From CAYTGM01 sp964437365 (lineage in GTDB: Bacteria; Sumerlaeota; Sumerlaeia; SLMS01): 64,000 bases of DNA. The DNA lies in the NCBI GenBank assembly GCA_964437365.1, contig CAYTGM010000023.1, positions 25,614 to 89,613 of the forward strand, in the 5' to 3' direction. The translations under genes and the position numbers were made by a program. Positions 8,679 through 17,426 of the stretch are shown here, one piece after another (positions within the stretch are counted from its first letter, which is position 1; the number at the start of each line of letters is the position of its first letter). The notes under the pieces are model-generated. The model saw only the letters and a list, made by a program, of their open reading frames with translations. It was not told the DNA's origin and did no database searches.

Positions 8679-9683
8679 GTGAGTTCGAAAAAATCCATCG
8701 CTGTGACAACAGGAGACCCTGCGGGTGTTGGGCCAGAAGTTGCCCTTCGTGCTCTTCTCGAGAGTGACATACGTGAAAGAATGCGACCCTTACTGATCGG
8801 TGATCAGGTTGTTCTCAGGAAAACAGCCGAGCTCTTGAATCTGGACGTCAATTTTCGCTTCTATAAGTCTCATGAACTTGCAGGAGTTGTCGTGAGCGAT
8901 CAACCAGGCAAAAACGTTGTAGAAGTTCTTGATCTCTCACTTCTTACCGAGCCTCTTCCTTTGTCTATCCCTTCGCCAGAGGGCGGGCGTGCTTCCTATC
9001 AGTATATACTGACAGCAATTGAAGCAGCCATTGAAGGGCTTGTAAGTGGGGTCGTCACCGCACCTATCAACAAGCTTTCCCTCAAACTTGCGAATGTTGA
9101 CTGGATCGGGCATACTGAAATCTTCGGCGAAAAGACAGAAACCGAATCCTATGCCATGCTGATGTATAGTGATAAGATCGCTGTCGGGTTAGTTACCTGC
9201 CATCAGAATCTCGCCTCGGTTCCAACCGCTCTCAACCAGGAACGAATTGTTCAGGTAGGAACTTTGCTGAATCAGTCTTTGAAGAAGTTAGGTAAGCCAG
9301 ATCCCAAAATCGCCGTACTTGGATTGAACCCTCATGCGGGGGAAGCAGGTTTACTGGGAAACGAAGAGACTCTAACCATTTCTCCTGCAGTTCAGGCCCT
9401 GGAAAAAACAGGTGTAAATTGTGAAGGACCCATCCCCCCCGACACAGCATTCACAGTGAGCGCGCGTGAGAAGTATGACGGATTTCTTTGTATGTATCAC
9501 GACCAGGGACTTATCCCCTTTAAGATGATCAGTTTTGAAGACGGGGTGAACGTCACTATGGGTCTACCCTTCCCAAGAACGAGTGTGGACCATGGCACCG
9601 CCTATGATATTGCAGGGAGAGGAATTGCTTCGATTACCTCGATGGTTAATGCTATGGAACTCTGTCATCAACTCAGCAACTAA
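8679..9683 (+). CDS. pdxA: 4-hydroxythreonine-4-phosphate dehydrogenase
   Basis: The 334-residue protein begins with a GTG codon behind GAGGAG (spacing about 9 nt). It carries the PdxA signatures TTGDPAGVGPE at the N-terminus, WIGHTEIF, HDQGLIPFK and TSVDHGTAYDIAG, the three histidines being the metal ligands of the family. It oxidises 4-phosphohydroxy-L-threonine with NAD for de novo pyridoxal phosphate synthesis. pdxH lies elsewhere in this window at 49726, so the pathway's last step is also present. It converges on folC, which ends 30 nt away on the other strand. Confidence 0.95.
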   Translation: MSSKKSIAVTTGDPAGVGPEVALRALLESDIRERMRPLLIGDQVVLRKTAELLNLDVNFRFYKSHELAGVVVSDQPGKNVVEVLDLSLLTEPLPLSIPSPEGGRASYQYILTAIEAAIEGLVSGVVTAPINKLSLKLANVDWIGHTEIFGEKTETESYAMLMYSDKIAVGLVTCHQNLASVPTALNQERIVQVGTLLNQSLKKLGKPDPKIAVLGLNPHAGEAGLLGNEETLTISPAVQALEKTGVNCEGPIPPDTAFTVSAREKYDGFLCMYHDQGLIPFKMISFEDGVNVTMGLPFPRTSVDHGTAYDIAGRGIASITSMVNAMELCHQLSN

Positions 9684-9712
9684 ATGTTAGGGCGGAGAAA
9701 TCCTGTTTTCTT

Positions 9713-11095
9713 TCAGCCTTCCCAAACCCGAATAATTTCCCCAACGCTATACAAGCTTCCCAGACAAAGAACATGAGCCGGCGTTTCTCGCGCCGTTTCA
9801 ACAGCCTCCTTGATCGAGCTGCAGGCGATGGAGGGAAACCCAGCCTGCTGGCACTTCTCCGCGAGAACTTTCGGATCACAGCCCCTTGGGCTATTAAGAG
9901 GAATCGTCAGAACCCCCTGTACGTCTAGATTACTGACATTGGAAATTAATTCTCGAAGGAACTCCTGATGGTCTTTGTCCTTCTGCATCCCAATAATAAT
10001 CATCAGGAGCTCATTGCCGGTTCCTCGAATCATACGGCTCGCTTCTTCTGCAACGAGGCGAGCTCCGAGAGGACAATGCGCTCCATCAGCTATCAGTAGT
10101 CTTCCAGACGGGTCCTGACGCACTTCAAATCTGCCTGGCCAGTCTATCCGGTCTATACCATCCAGAATGGTGTCGCCCATTATTTCTGGCTTGAACTCTT
10201 TGGCTATATACCAGGCTGCAGCGAGAGCTGATTCAAGGTTCGCCAGTTGGAATTCACCATGGAGTTTAATTTGCCTGCTAACATTGTGGCCTTCGGGAAG
10301 TCTGATCCGGATATTCTGTGCTTTCAGTGAACTGGATTGAAGCAATACCGGATTGTGCTCCCACGACCGAACAACTGGTGAGCCCGTTTCTTCGGCTTTA
10401 TGTCGAATTTCCTTCAGTACTTCAGCGAGATATTCGGGTCTTTGGCGGGAAAGAATAACGGGTTTGCCCTGTTTAATGATACCAGCCTTTTCGGAGGTAA
10501 TCTCTTGTATCGTCTCTCCGAGTATTGCCGTGTGGTCCTTGCTGATGGTTGTGATGATAGATATAAATGGATTAACAACATTTGTACAGTCCAGCCTGCC
10601 ACCGAGTCCTGTTTCCCAGCAAACGATTGTAGGAAGTGAGCTTCCTCGTGCTTGCTCTTTTCTGGCAAAGTCTGAAAAAGCCCTGAGTGCGAGAGCAGTC
10701 AGAGTCTCAAAGACGGTTCTATACGAATGTCCCTTCTCGAAACCATGCCGTTGTGCGGGAAGTAGACTATTGTAGAAGCCTTCAAGGTTATGTTCAAATT
10801 CTTCCCTGGACCAGGATTTTCCATTGAATCGAAAACGCTGGCCAAAATGGTCCAGATGGGGACTGGTGAACGTACAGACAGAAAAACCTGCTTGTAGTAA
10901 GAGAGCCTCCAGGATCGCTGCTGTTGATCCCTTACCTCTGGTCCCTGCGATATGGACAAATTCAAGACCTTCGAGATGTATATTCAGACTGTCCAACCAG
11001 ACTTTGAATCGTTCGAGGTTGTAAACGGGATCTGAGTAGGCCTTTTTTGGAGGATCTTTCTCAAGGTCCATTAGTTGGTCGAGAATTGAAGACAT
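9713..11095 (-). CDS. folC: Bifunctional folylpolyglutamate/dihydrofolate synthase
   Basis: The 460-residue protein is a Mur-ligase-type ATP-grasp enzyme. The P-loop is AGTRGKGSTAA at about residue 49, then FTSPHLDHFGQRF, the ETGLGGRLDCTNVV segment, ITTISKDHTAILG, and KAGIIKQGKPV, all standard FolC motifs; the ADGAHCP region is the C-terminal substrate loop. It ligates glutamate to folates and, in the bifunctional form, to dihydropteroate. The gene is on the minus strand and converges on pdxA. The start ATG at 11095 opens MSSILDQLMDL. Confidence 0.94.
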   Translation of the reverse strand: MSSILDQLMDLEKDPPKKAYSDPVYNLERFKVWLDSLNIHLEGLEFVHIAGTRGKGSTAAILEALLLQAGFSVCTFTSPHLDHFGQRFRFNGKSWSREEFEHNLEGFYNSLLPAQRHGFEKGHSYRTVFETLTALALRAFSDFARKEQARGSSLPTIVCWETGLGGRLDCTNVVNPFISIITTISKDHTAILGETIQEITSEKAGIIKQGKPVILSRQRPEYLAEVLKEIRHKAEETGSPVVRSWEHNPVLLQSSSLKAQNIRIRLPEGHNVSRQIKLHGEFQLANLESALAAAWYIAKEFKPEIMGDTILDGIDRIDWPGRFEVRQDPSGRLLIADGAHCPLGARLVAEEASRMIRGTGNELLMIIIGMQKDKDHQEFLRELISNVSNLDVQGVLTIPLNSPRGCDPKVLAEKCQQAGFPSIACSSIKEAVETARETPAHVLCLGSLYSVGEIIRVWEG

Positions 11096-11353
11096 CTTTT
11101 TTCATCTTTGTCATTGAAAGTCTACCCATGAATTGGGGGACCACTTCCTTTTCGGCAGCAGAAATCTACTTTTCAGGAGCTCTTGATCGCAAGCCTCGTC
11201 CTTCGCTCCTCTCTTTGATTTCGGGCACGGGACACGGGAGAGTCCTCTGGTGCCATTGTTCGGCGGCATATTCCGCTGAAGGACGATTTCATCACCGCTC
11301 CTCGCTCACACTGATCACGCCGTCAGCCCCAAGTGAATCACAGACGTAAAACA

Positions 11354-11424
11354 GGGGGATGCTACCAGTATCGATGCATGTTCGATGCATCATCGAACCA
11401 CTGGAATGCATCGAACTTCGATCC
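11354..11424 (-). repeat. Dispersed palindromic repeat, copy A
   Basis: Read on the minus strand it contains the 33-nt core shared with copies B (40456-40488) and C (63905-63937); here the core is at 11358-11390. The core has nested inverted segments, with CCAGT near one end and ACTGG at the other, and repeated ATGCATCG units. The flank before the core (TTCGATGCATTCCAGTGGTT) is also shared in part with copy C. All three copies are intergenic. Confidence 0.85.
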
Positions 11425-11646
11425 AGGGAGGGTGGATGGTGTGTCGATCTCCCCAGGTAACCCCAAGCGTCTGAGCTGCCGCTGTTCAGCTCCTATTTCC
11501 TTTGTGATTTGGAAAACAGCTCGAAAATCCCACCTGGGAGTCAGCTTTTCATGAAAGAGGGCAGGAGAGTGCTCGGTTTTAACTTAAGCCAAATATTTCC
11601 AGAGATTTAGATCGACTTTTTACCCATGAATATCCCTTTCCTCGCC

Positions 11647-11709
11647 CCGAAAAGAGTGAGCCGCAAGCCTACATCTTCCAACATATGCAGGCTTAAGCTT
11701 GATTTTCGG
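11647..11709 (+). other. Two-part inverted repeat, possible RNA structure upstream of 11881
   Basis: Outer arms CCGAAAA (11647-11653) and TTTTCGG (11703-11709) enclose AAGCCTACA (11665-11673) and TGCAGGCTT (11686-11694), which pair except for one position. It sits 170 nt before the next start codon and could be a leader structure. Support is geometry only. Confidence 0.25.
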
Positions 11710-11870
11710 TTGTGTGTCTCCAAATCTGAAGATTAGTTTTATCTTCACAAGGATGAGAACCGAGACCCACTTGTCTCAACCTTCTGACTGACCTGACATT
11801 ACCATGTGGCGCCTTCTCTTTTCGATCATGGTCTTGGTGCTTAAGAGGCAGTCAGTGGCACTGGCATTTA

Positions 11871-11874
11871 GAGG
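11871..11874 (+). promoter_or_regulatory. Ribosome-binding site deciding a TTG start
   Basis: GAGG at 11871-11874 sits 6 nt before the TTG at 11881 and no in-frame ATG follows for many codons, so the TTG is the likely start of the next gene. Confidence 0.55.
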
Positions 11875-11880
11875 TAGATT

Positions 11881-13521
11881 TTGTCTCTCTTAGAACGTCT
11901 TCCGAAGATATTCCACGCCCCCGATAACTCTGGTGGAGGTTTCCCTCCCAACCAATGGAACAATCAGTATAGTCAGGGGGACGATGATGACTATAATGTA
12001 AACGATAGCGATCCGTCACGGGAAGCTCATGGGTACGGAGAGGATCAACAATCCGCGGACCCCTACGCTCCGCCTCCAAACGATTATGGAGATTCCTCCT
12101 ACGGAGGCGATCCCTACCCTCCTGCACCACCCGCACCTCAGGGCGATTATGCCAACCCGCCTTCGAAAGAAGGTTTCGGTCCTGGTCAATATGATGTGGA
12201 CGATGGAAATCAGGCATCTGCGCCCGAATTCCAGGGGCAGCAGTTGTCTATATCAGCTCTACAGAACCAGGGGAATGATGATCCGGGAGCTTCGCCTGCA
12301 GATGAATTTGCACCACCACCTCCGGCTGACTCCCAGGCACCTCAACAATACAACCAACCCAGCATCGGGGATTATCAAAAGCCCGAAGAGGATATGCCTC
12401 AAGATTTCGGCGGTATGCCCGCTGTGCCGGCAAAGCCAAACTATGCCGACGAGCAGTTTGGGGAAAGTCATCTTTCTGGTGGCGGAGCGGTCGATGCCGA
12501 CGGTAAGCCGAAGTATGTACCTGAGCTTAACCTGCGACAGGTTGATCCCGGCAGTCTGGGGAGGCGGGTCGCCGCAGGGGCCTGGCTCTTTTTCTCGTTT
12601 CTGATTCTCCTCTCGATCTTTCAAACAAACCAGGTCAGCATTGGGATTGCCTCAACTTCACCGTTAATTCTGACCGGTCTACTTCTTATTACCGGTGCAA
12701 GGTGGGCAGGAATCCTCGGCATTATTATGTCCGTGCTGATCTCGGTCTTTTACATTTTCATTGGTTTGCTCGTCATTGGCTTCGATGTTCTTACCTCTTT
12801 CGGTGGGGTTTCCATGCTGCCAACCTCTGTTGGTTATTCGCTTATCGCTATGGGTGTCTGTTTCTTTTTTGGAAATCTCTTGATGCTCGTGAAAGCGCCA
12901 GAATTGGGTCGGAGTCTGTTCGGGGCCTTACTTGTCGTTGTACCTCTTGTTGCAACGGTGGCGGTAGCACAGCTTTCTATTGAGGCGTTTGTACCGAAGC
13001 TGACGAATCCGATTGATGGCTTTGATTCGAAGGAATACGGTTCCTCCTACGAAAACTTCTACGTGGTAAAACCGGAGAGCTGGGGGGCATTTGAATGGGC
13101 TGAAATTGAGATTTTCTCTCCTCTCGCCACAGATTTAACAACCAAACCAAACTACAACTTTCTGAACCAGAGGCAGGACGCCCTCCTTTCTATCTACCTC
13201 ACAGAGCCTCCCAAGAACACGTTGGCTACAATGTTGGGACAGGAAATTCTGAGCCCGATCGAAGAGGAAATTATCCGTGGTTTGCCGAAAAAGAATCGTG
13301 AACCAGTGACCTATACTTATCAAGGATACGAATTTCAGGAAAATGTCTATGGAGGTACCCTTGACAGGGGAGTCTCCCTGAAGATCACTATCGCACACGC
13401 AGTGGTTGGCGATAAGCTGTTTGTGATCGCACTCACGCAGCGAGCCAATGAAGATGGAGTCACGAGCAGCGACAGTGATCCAATCTTCAACGAATATTTC
13501 CAGAGTCTTCGTTTCGATTAA
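11881..13521 (+). CDS. Membrane protein with long disordered N-terminal tail
   Basis: The 546-residue protein starts at a TTG. Residues 15-185 are low complexity, rich in Pro, Tyr, Asp, Gly and Gln (for example YGGDPYPPAPPAP), without a signal peptide, and so are probably a cytoplasmic disordered tail. From about residue 225 there are four to five membrane segments with short loops (LFFSFLILLSIF, LILTGLLLITGA, LISVFYIFIGLLVIG, FGALLVVVPLVATVAV). The C-terminal domain (about 375-546) is soluble, strand-rich, and includes VKPESWGAFEWAEIE and EVVGDKLFVIALTQ-like segments. No family is recognised. It precedes rlmN by 30 nt and may be cotranscribed with it. Confidence 0.75.
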   Translation: MSLLERLPKIFHAPDNSGGGFPPNQWNNQYSQGDDDDYNVNDSDPSREAHGYGEDQQSADPYAPPPNDYGDSSYGGDPYPPAPPAPQGDYANPPSKEGFGPGQYDVDDGNQASAPEFQGQQLSISALQNQGNDDPGASPADEFAPPPPADSQAPQQYNQPSIGDYQKPEEDMPQDFGGMPAVPAKPNYADEQFGESHLSGGGAVDADGKPKYVPELNLRQVDPGSLGRRVAAGAWLFFSFLILLSIFQTNQVSIGIASTSPLILTGLLLITGARWAGILGIIMSVLISVFYIFIGLLVIGFDVLTSFGGVSMLPTSVGYSLIAMGVCFFFGNLLMLVKAPELGRSLFGALLVVVPLVATVAVAQLSIEAFVPKLTNPIDGFDSKEYGSSYENFYVVKPESWGAFEWAEIEIFSPLATDLTTKPNYNFLNQRQDALLSIYLTEPPKNTLATMLGQEILSPIEEEIIRGLPKKNREPVTYTYQGYEFQENVYGGTLDRGVSLKITIAHAVVGDKLFVIALTQRANEDGVTSSDSDPIFNEYFQSLRFD

Positions 13522-13551
13522 GACTTCCAGAACAGATTGTCGAGTGGTACC

Positions 13552-14736
13552 ATGAGTAACGATCAGCCGCGTTTGCGTGGCATGTCCCAGAATGAAATGA
13601 TCAAGTTGGTAGAAGACGCGGGCTTCGAAGCCTTTCGGGGAAAGCAGCTTTTTCATTGGATCTTTAAGCAAGGCGCGCGTTCTCTGGAGGAGATGAAGAA
13701 CCTTCCGCAGAAAATGCGCGAATGGCTGCAGGAAAATACCGTTCTGGGCGGAGTCAAAGAAGCTGTCGCGTTGAAGAAATCTGCCGACGGTAGTTACAAG
13801 TTTCTTTTCCTTCTGGAAGACGATAAGAAAGTAGAATCTGTCCTGATGCCAGCAGCATCCGGCAAGTTCTGGACGCAATGCCTTAGTTCTCAAGTTGGTT
13901 GCGCCGTCGATTGTAAGTTTTGTGTCACCGGGTTTAACGGTTTCTTTCGACAAATGAAAGTTGATGAAATTGTCGACCAGGTTCTCTTCGCACGAAGGCA
14001 CCTGAAAGAGGACAACCCCGAGGCAAATTATCGTAATCTTGTCTACATGGGAATGGGTGAGCCCCTTCTTAACCCCGATCATGTGATTAAATCTATACAG
14101 ATTCTCACAACCCATGAAGGTGTAGATCTCTCGCCAAGAAGAATAACCGTCAGTACAAGTGGGATTGTTCCTGGGATGATTCAGCTGGCAGAAGCAAAGA
14201 CGGGAGCGCTGCTGGCTCTTTCATTGAATGCACCTACGCAGCATGAGCGTGAAGAAATCATGCCCATTACAAAGAAGTATCTCCTCAAGGATGTCATGGA
14301 CGTAACATACAACTATGCCTTTGGAAAGAATGCACGAGTTACCTATGAATACGTGCTTCTTGCAGGGTTGAATGATAGTCCTGAACATGCGAAAAAGCTG
14401 CGGGAAATGCTGAGTGTTAAACCGTGTAAGCTGAACATCATTCCCTTCAATCCAAGTCCTCTCCTGCCCTATAAACGGCCCACTGATGAGGCTGTGCAAA
14501 GCTTCGTCGATGAATTCAGAGATGCGCCCTTCGTGGTTAGCGTCCGATGGTCAAAAGCACTTGATGTAGATGGGGCATGTGGTCAGCTGGCTGGTCAGCA
14601 TCGCCAACGGGACGGGCGTAAAATGCCTGAACCCGCACAGGCGAAAGAAGCCGTGGCCAGTTCTCTGGGTGATCTCGATTTTTTCGCGCCTGTTGCCGTG
14701 GAATCCCAGGAAGACGACGACACCGACTCGGCCTGA
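13552..14736 (+). CDS. rlmN: Dual-specificity 23S rRNA/tRNA adenine-C2 methyltransferase
   Basis: The ATG at 13552 is preferred over the TTG at 13537 because the family start (MSNDQPRLRGMSQ) begins there. The 394-residue radical SAM enzyme has the CxxxCxxC cluster motif in CAVDCKFCVTG, GMGEPLLN, SLNAPTQHEREEIMPI and the second catalytic cysteine in GACGQL near the C-terminus, which forms the protein-thioether intermediate. It methylates A2503 in 23S rRNA and A37 in some tRNAs. The C-terminal 40 residues after the catalytic region are acidic and variable. Confidence 0.94.
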   Translation: MSNDQPRLRGMSQNEMIKLVEDAGFEAFRGKQLFHWIFKQGARSLEEMKNLPQKMREWLQENTVLGGVKEAVALKKSADGSYKFLFLLEDDKKVESVLMPAASGKFWTQCLSSQVGCAVDCKFCVTGFNGFFRQMKVDEIVDQVLFARRHLKEDNPEANYRNLVYMGMGEPLLNPDHVIKSIQILTTHEGVDLSPRRITVSTSGIVPGMIQLAEAKTGALLALSLNAPTQHEREEIMPITKKYLLKDVMDVTYNYAFGKNARVTYEYVLLAGLNDSPEHAKKLREMLSVKPCKLNIIPFNPSPLLPYKRPTDEAVQSFVDEFRDAPFVVSVRWSKALDVDGACGQLAGQHRQRDGRKMPEPAQAKEAVASSLGDLDFFAPVAVESQEDDDTDSA

Positions 14737-14829
14737 CCGCATCTCTTCTCCAACAAAAAAAACGATTTTTCTTGATGATCTTTCTCGAAGAAGCTTTCTT
14801 CAGGGTAACATCATCAATTGGATATTTCT

Positions 14830-17331
14830 ATGTCTCAAAAATCTCTTTTGTTTCTTCTCTTTACACTTAGTTTTGTGCTCACAACCAGTGTTAAGGTACC
14901 AGCCCAAGGTGAGGAATTAGAATTCAATCCTTCTCCCTATGGTATTATGGGATTCCCGTATAGTCATTCGAAGCCAGACCCCGACGTTCTTCAGAAAGCT
15001 GAAGAACATATGGATCTATATCTCCTCTCAGGGTCTCGTTGGGATCGACGAGACTTCTGGTGGAGCGTTGTTGAGCCGGAGCCTGGTCAGTGGGAGTGGG
15101 ATTACTTTGATGAGGCTATCGAAGACTTTAAAGAAAATAAAGTAAACCTGGTCATTATTCTGTGCTATGGATCAGCCTGGAAAGGTGAAGCACCGCAAAC
15201 AGAACAAGAAATCAAAGAGTATGGCGAGTACGTCTACAGAATGGTGGATCGCTATAAGGGCTACGTGAAGCACTGGGAAATATGGAACGAGCCGAACATT
15301 CTTCCCTTCTGGGCTCCAAAGCCGGATGTAGCAGTCTATACAAAGCTCCTTCAGGAAGCTTATCGACGCGCAAAGGAAGCCGATCCGGATTGTGTTATTC
15401 TGGGAGGAGGCCTGGCAGGTGCTGAAGAGCCCTTTGTCCGGGGTATGTATGAAAACGGAGCCAAAGGCTATTTTGATGCTTTTTCCTATCACACCTACAA
15501 TAACAATCCTGATGAGGTAAGTCAGACGAAGGAAATCAGGATCATCCGCGACGTTATGAAGGAATATAATGATCTTAAACCGCTCTGGATTACTGAGACA
15601 GGAATCTATACCGGTCCTTCCGGAGTCACTGAAACAGTCCAGGCTGAGCGCGTTGTGAAGTCCTCAATTCGCTGGGTGTATATGGGAATAGAAAGAATAT
15701 TCCAGCTCACATTGAAAGACTGGTCGGACGATCTTGATACGGAAGACGCGATGCACTTTAGAGGGTTCGCAAACATGGCTGGAACTCCCAAAGAATCCTT
15801 CTACTCCTTCAGGACTATGGTAGATCTGCTGGGGGAGCGAGATGTTGTCGGTCGAGTCAGATTATATGAGGGCTTGGATGGATATGTTTTTGACGGAGAA
15901 AGCCCGATTCTAGTTACCTGGACTGAAGAGGGAAAAGTGATAGATCATCAATTGAATCTCTCATCTCGCTCAATCATGCACTATACGATGGATGGTGAGA
16001 AGACACTGCTGGCATCTGAAAGTGGCGAGTTTGATCTCAAGATCAATCAGAGCCCCGTGTACCTGGAGGGTGTTGGGCCCGCGATTATTGAGGCAGCAAA
16101 GTGGGAATGGAATATAGATGAGGAGTCTCTCTCAGCTGGGGATACCTTTACACTGGGATTCAATCGAAAGAAGACCGATAGTGCCGATGGCAATGCATGG
16201 GAGGCAAGGATCATCGATTCTGATATCCTGGAAGTCCTCGATTCAAATGAGAACTCAGCTGTCGTCCAGGTAAAGAACGATGTACTTCCAGGAAAGTATT
16301 TTTTCACATGGAGAGTCTTGCACAAAGATGATGATCAGAATTTTGTAGATATATACGGGCTTATTGACGTTCAAGACCCGATCGTTGTTTCGTTCGCTCA
16401 GCCATCGCGTTACGATCTCGGTCGCCCAATGGTTAATATGGAGATCCGTAATAATTCCGAAGAGGAATTTCCTCTCTCCTTCTCAGGAGCATGGCAGGGC
16501 GATGGAGTTGTTACCGTCGATGGAACGGTGGTCGCCATGAGTAAGAGGAAGGCTACCATACCCATTAAGTTTCCTCCCGCCTTTTTTAAGAATGGTAAAG
16601 AGAATTTACTGAATATGGAAGTCGTCTCTGGGGAGTCCACACGCTCTGTAGACCAGGAATTCAAAATTCTGAAGATCTGGAGAATGGAGGATGAACCCGT
16701 TATTGATGGAGATTTGTCAGAGTGGGCTTCTCTTCAAAAGAATATAACCATGTCCATGCTGACAGAAGAGGACTTTAACCCTTCCCATGTAAAAGGGGAA
16801 GGTGATTCGAAGCTTGAAGGTTGGATGACCTGGGATGATGATAACCTTTATCTCGCTTTTGAATATACAGACGACGCGCTCTTCTTTCCTTCTTCCAATG
16901 TCATCTGGAATCACGATTCTCTTCAACTTGCGTTCGACGGTGGAAACAATGCACTTCCTGAAGATCCATTCGGTCCCGACGACTATGAAATCGAGGTTGC
17001 AAGACTTACCGACGGTTCAGATCTGATCTATGCGACCCAGTTTCCGCCCGGTCAGATTTCAGAAATCGTTGAGTCAAGATCGGAGCTGGCGATTTCTGTC
17101 GATGAAGAAGGTGGTACGGTTAAGTACGAAATCCGTATCCCATCCTCTGTACTGGCAGCGATCGATTTTAAGACAGGTCAAGTCTTTGGCTTTAATCTCG
17201 TTCACAATGATAACGACGGAGGGGGCGAATATCAACGAGAAGGCTGGCTGGAACTGACCCCGGGAATCGGGTATGGGAAGATGCCTTTTCATTATTATGA
17301 CGCTGTTTTCTGGCCCTCACTCGAAGAGTAA
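14830..17331 (+). CDS. Secreted clan GH-A glycoside hydrolase with C-terminal CBM9-like domain
   Basis: Start chosen at ATG 14830 (833 residues); a TTG at 14818 adds four residues and no ribosome-binding site clearly decides. A signal peptide ends near VPAQG. The catalytic (beta/alpha)8 domain (about 30-370) has IWNEPN (acid/base Glu at about 154) and LWITETG (nucleophile Glu at about 256), typical of GH39- or GH5-type retaining enzymes. The middle is beta-sandwich-like, and the tail (about 610-830) has the CBM9-type start IDGDLSEW and DNLYLAFEYTDD. The substrate is a polysaccharide of unknown type. It heads a secreted cluster with the PHP gene at 17427 and the C39-like gene at 19862. Confidence 0.88.
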   Translation: MSQKSLLFLLFTLSFVLTTSVKVPAQGEELEFNPSPYGIMGFPYSHSKPDPDVLQKAEEHMDLYLLSGSRWDRRDFWWSVVEPEPGQWEWDYFDEAIEDFKENKVNLVIILCYGSAWKGEAPQTEQEIKEYGEYVYRMVDRYKGYVKHWEIWNEPNILPFWAPKPDVAVYTKLLQEAYRRAKEADPDCVILGGGLAGAEEPFVRGMYENGAKGYFDAFSYHTYNNNPDEVSQTKEIRIIRDVMKEYNDLKPLWITETGIYTGPSGVTETVQAERVVKSSIRWVYMGIERIFQLTLKDWSDDLDTEDAMHFRGFANMAGTPKESFYSFRTMVDLLGERDVVGRVRLYEGLDGYVFDGESPILVTWTEEGKVIDHQLNLSSRSIMHYTMDGEKTLLASESGEFDLKINQSPVYLEGVGPAIIEAAKWEWNIDEESLSAGDTFTLGFNRKKTDSADGNAWEARIIDSDILEVLDSNENSAVVQVKNDVLPGKYFFTWRVLHKDDDQNFVDIYGLIDVQDPIVVSFAQPSRYDLGRPMVNMEIRNNSEEEFPLSFSGAWQGDGVVTVDGTVVAMSKRKATIPIKFPPAFFKNGKENLLNMEVVSGESTRSVDQEFKILKIWRMEDEPVIDGDLSEWASLQKNITMSMLTEEDFNPSHVKGEGDSKLEGWMTWDDDNLYLAFEYTDDALFFPSSNVIWNHDSLQLAFDGGNNALPEDPFGPDDYEIEVARLTDGSDLIYATQFPPGQISEIVESRSELAISVDEEGGTVKYEIRIPSSVLAAIDFKTGQVFGFNLVHNDNDGGGEYQREGWLELTPGIGYGKMPFHYYDAVFWPSLEE

Positions 17332-17426
17332 AACCGGGTGAGAGATATTCATCTTGAGGAACCCTGGGACAATGTGGTCAGGATATCGAATGATGTGAAG
17401 GTAATGAGAAGAGAACGGAGAAAACG

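Larger units (their letters stand above)
11096..11880. other. Noncoding stretch of 785 nt carrying repeat copy A
   Basis: No coding region with a plausible domain or ribosome-binding site is seen. It holds a dispersed palindromic repeat (11354-11424) and a two-part inverted repeat (11647-11709) upstream of the gene at 11881, and its base composition is like that of the other noncoding islands. Confidence 0.6.

Noticed and set aside
8999..9012. 14-bp palindrome TCAGTATATACTGA inside pdxA
   Set aside because: It lies within a gene and a similar word occurs at 52168; AT-rich words of this type are expected by chance.
13135..14115. Open frame on the minus strand over rlmN and the preceding gene
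   Set aside because: No domain or start signal, and the plus-strand genes are firm.
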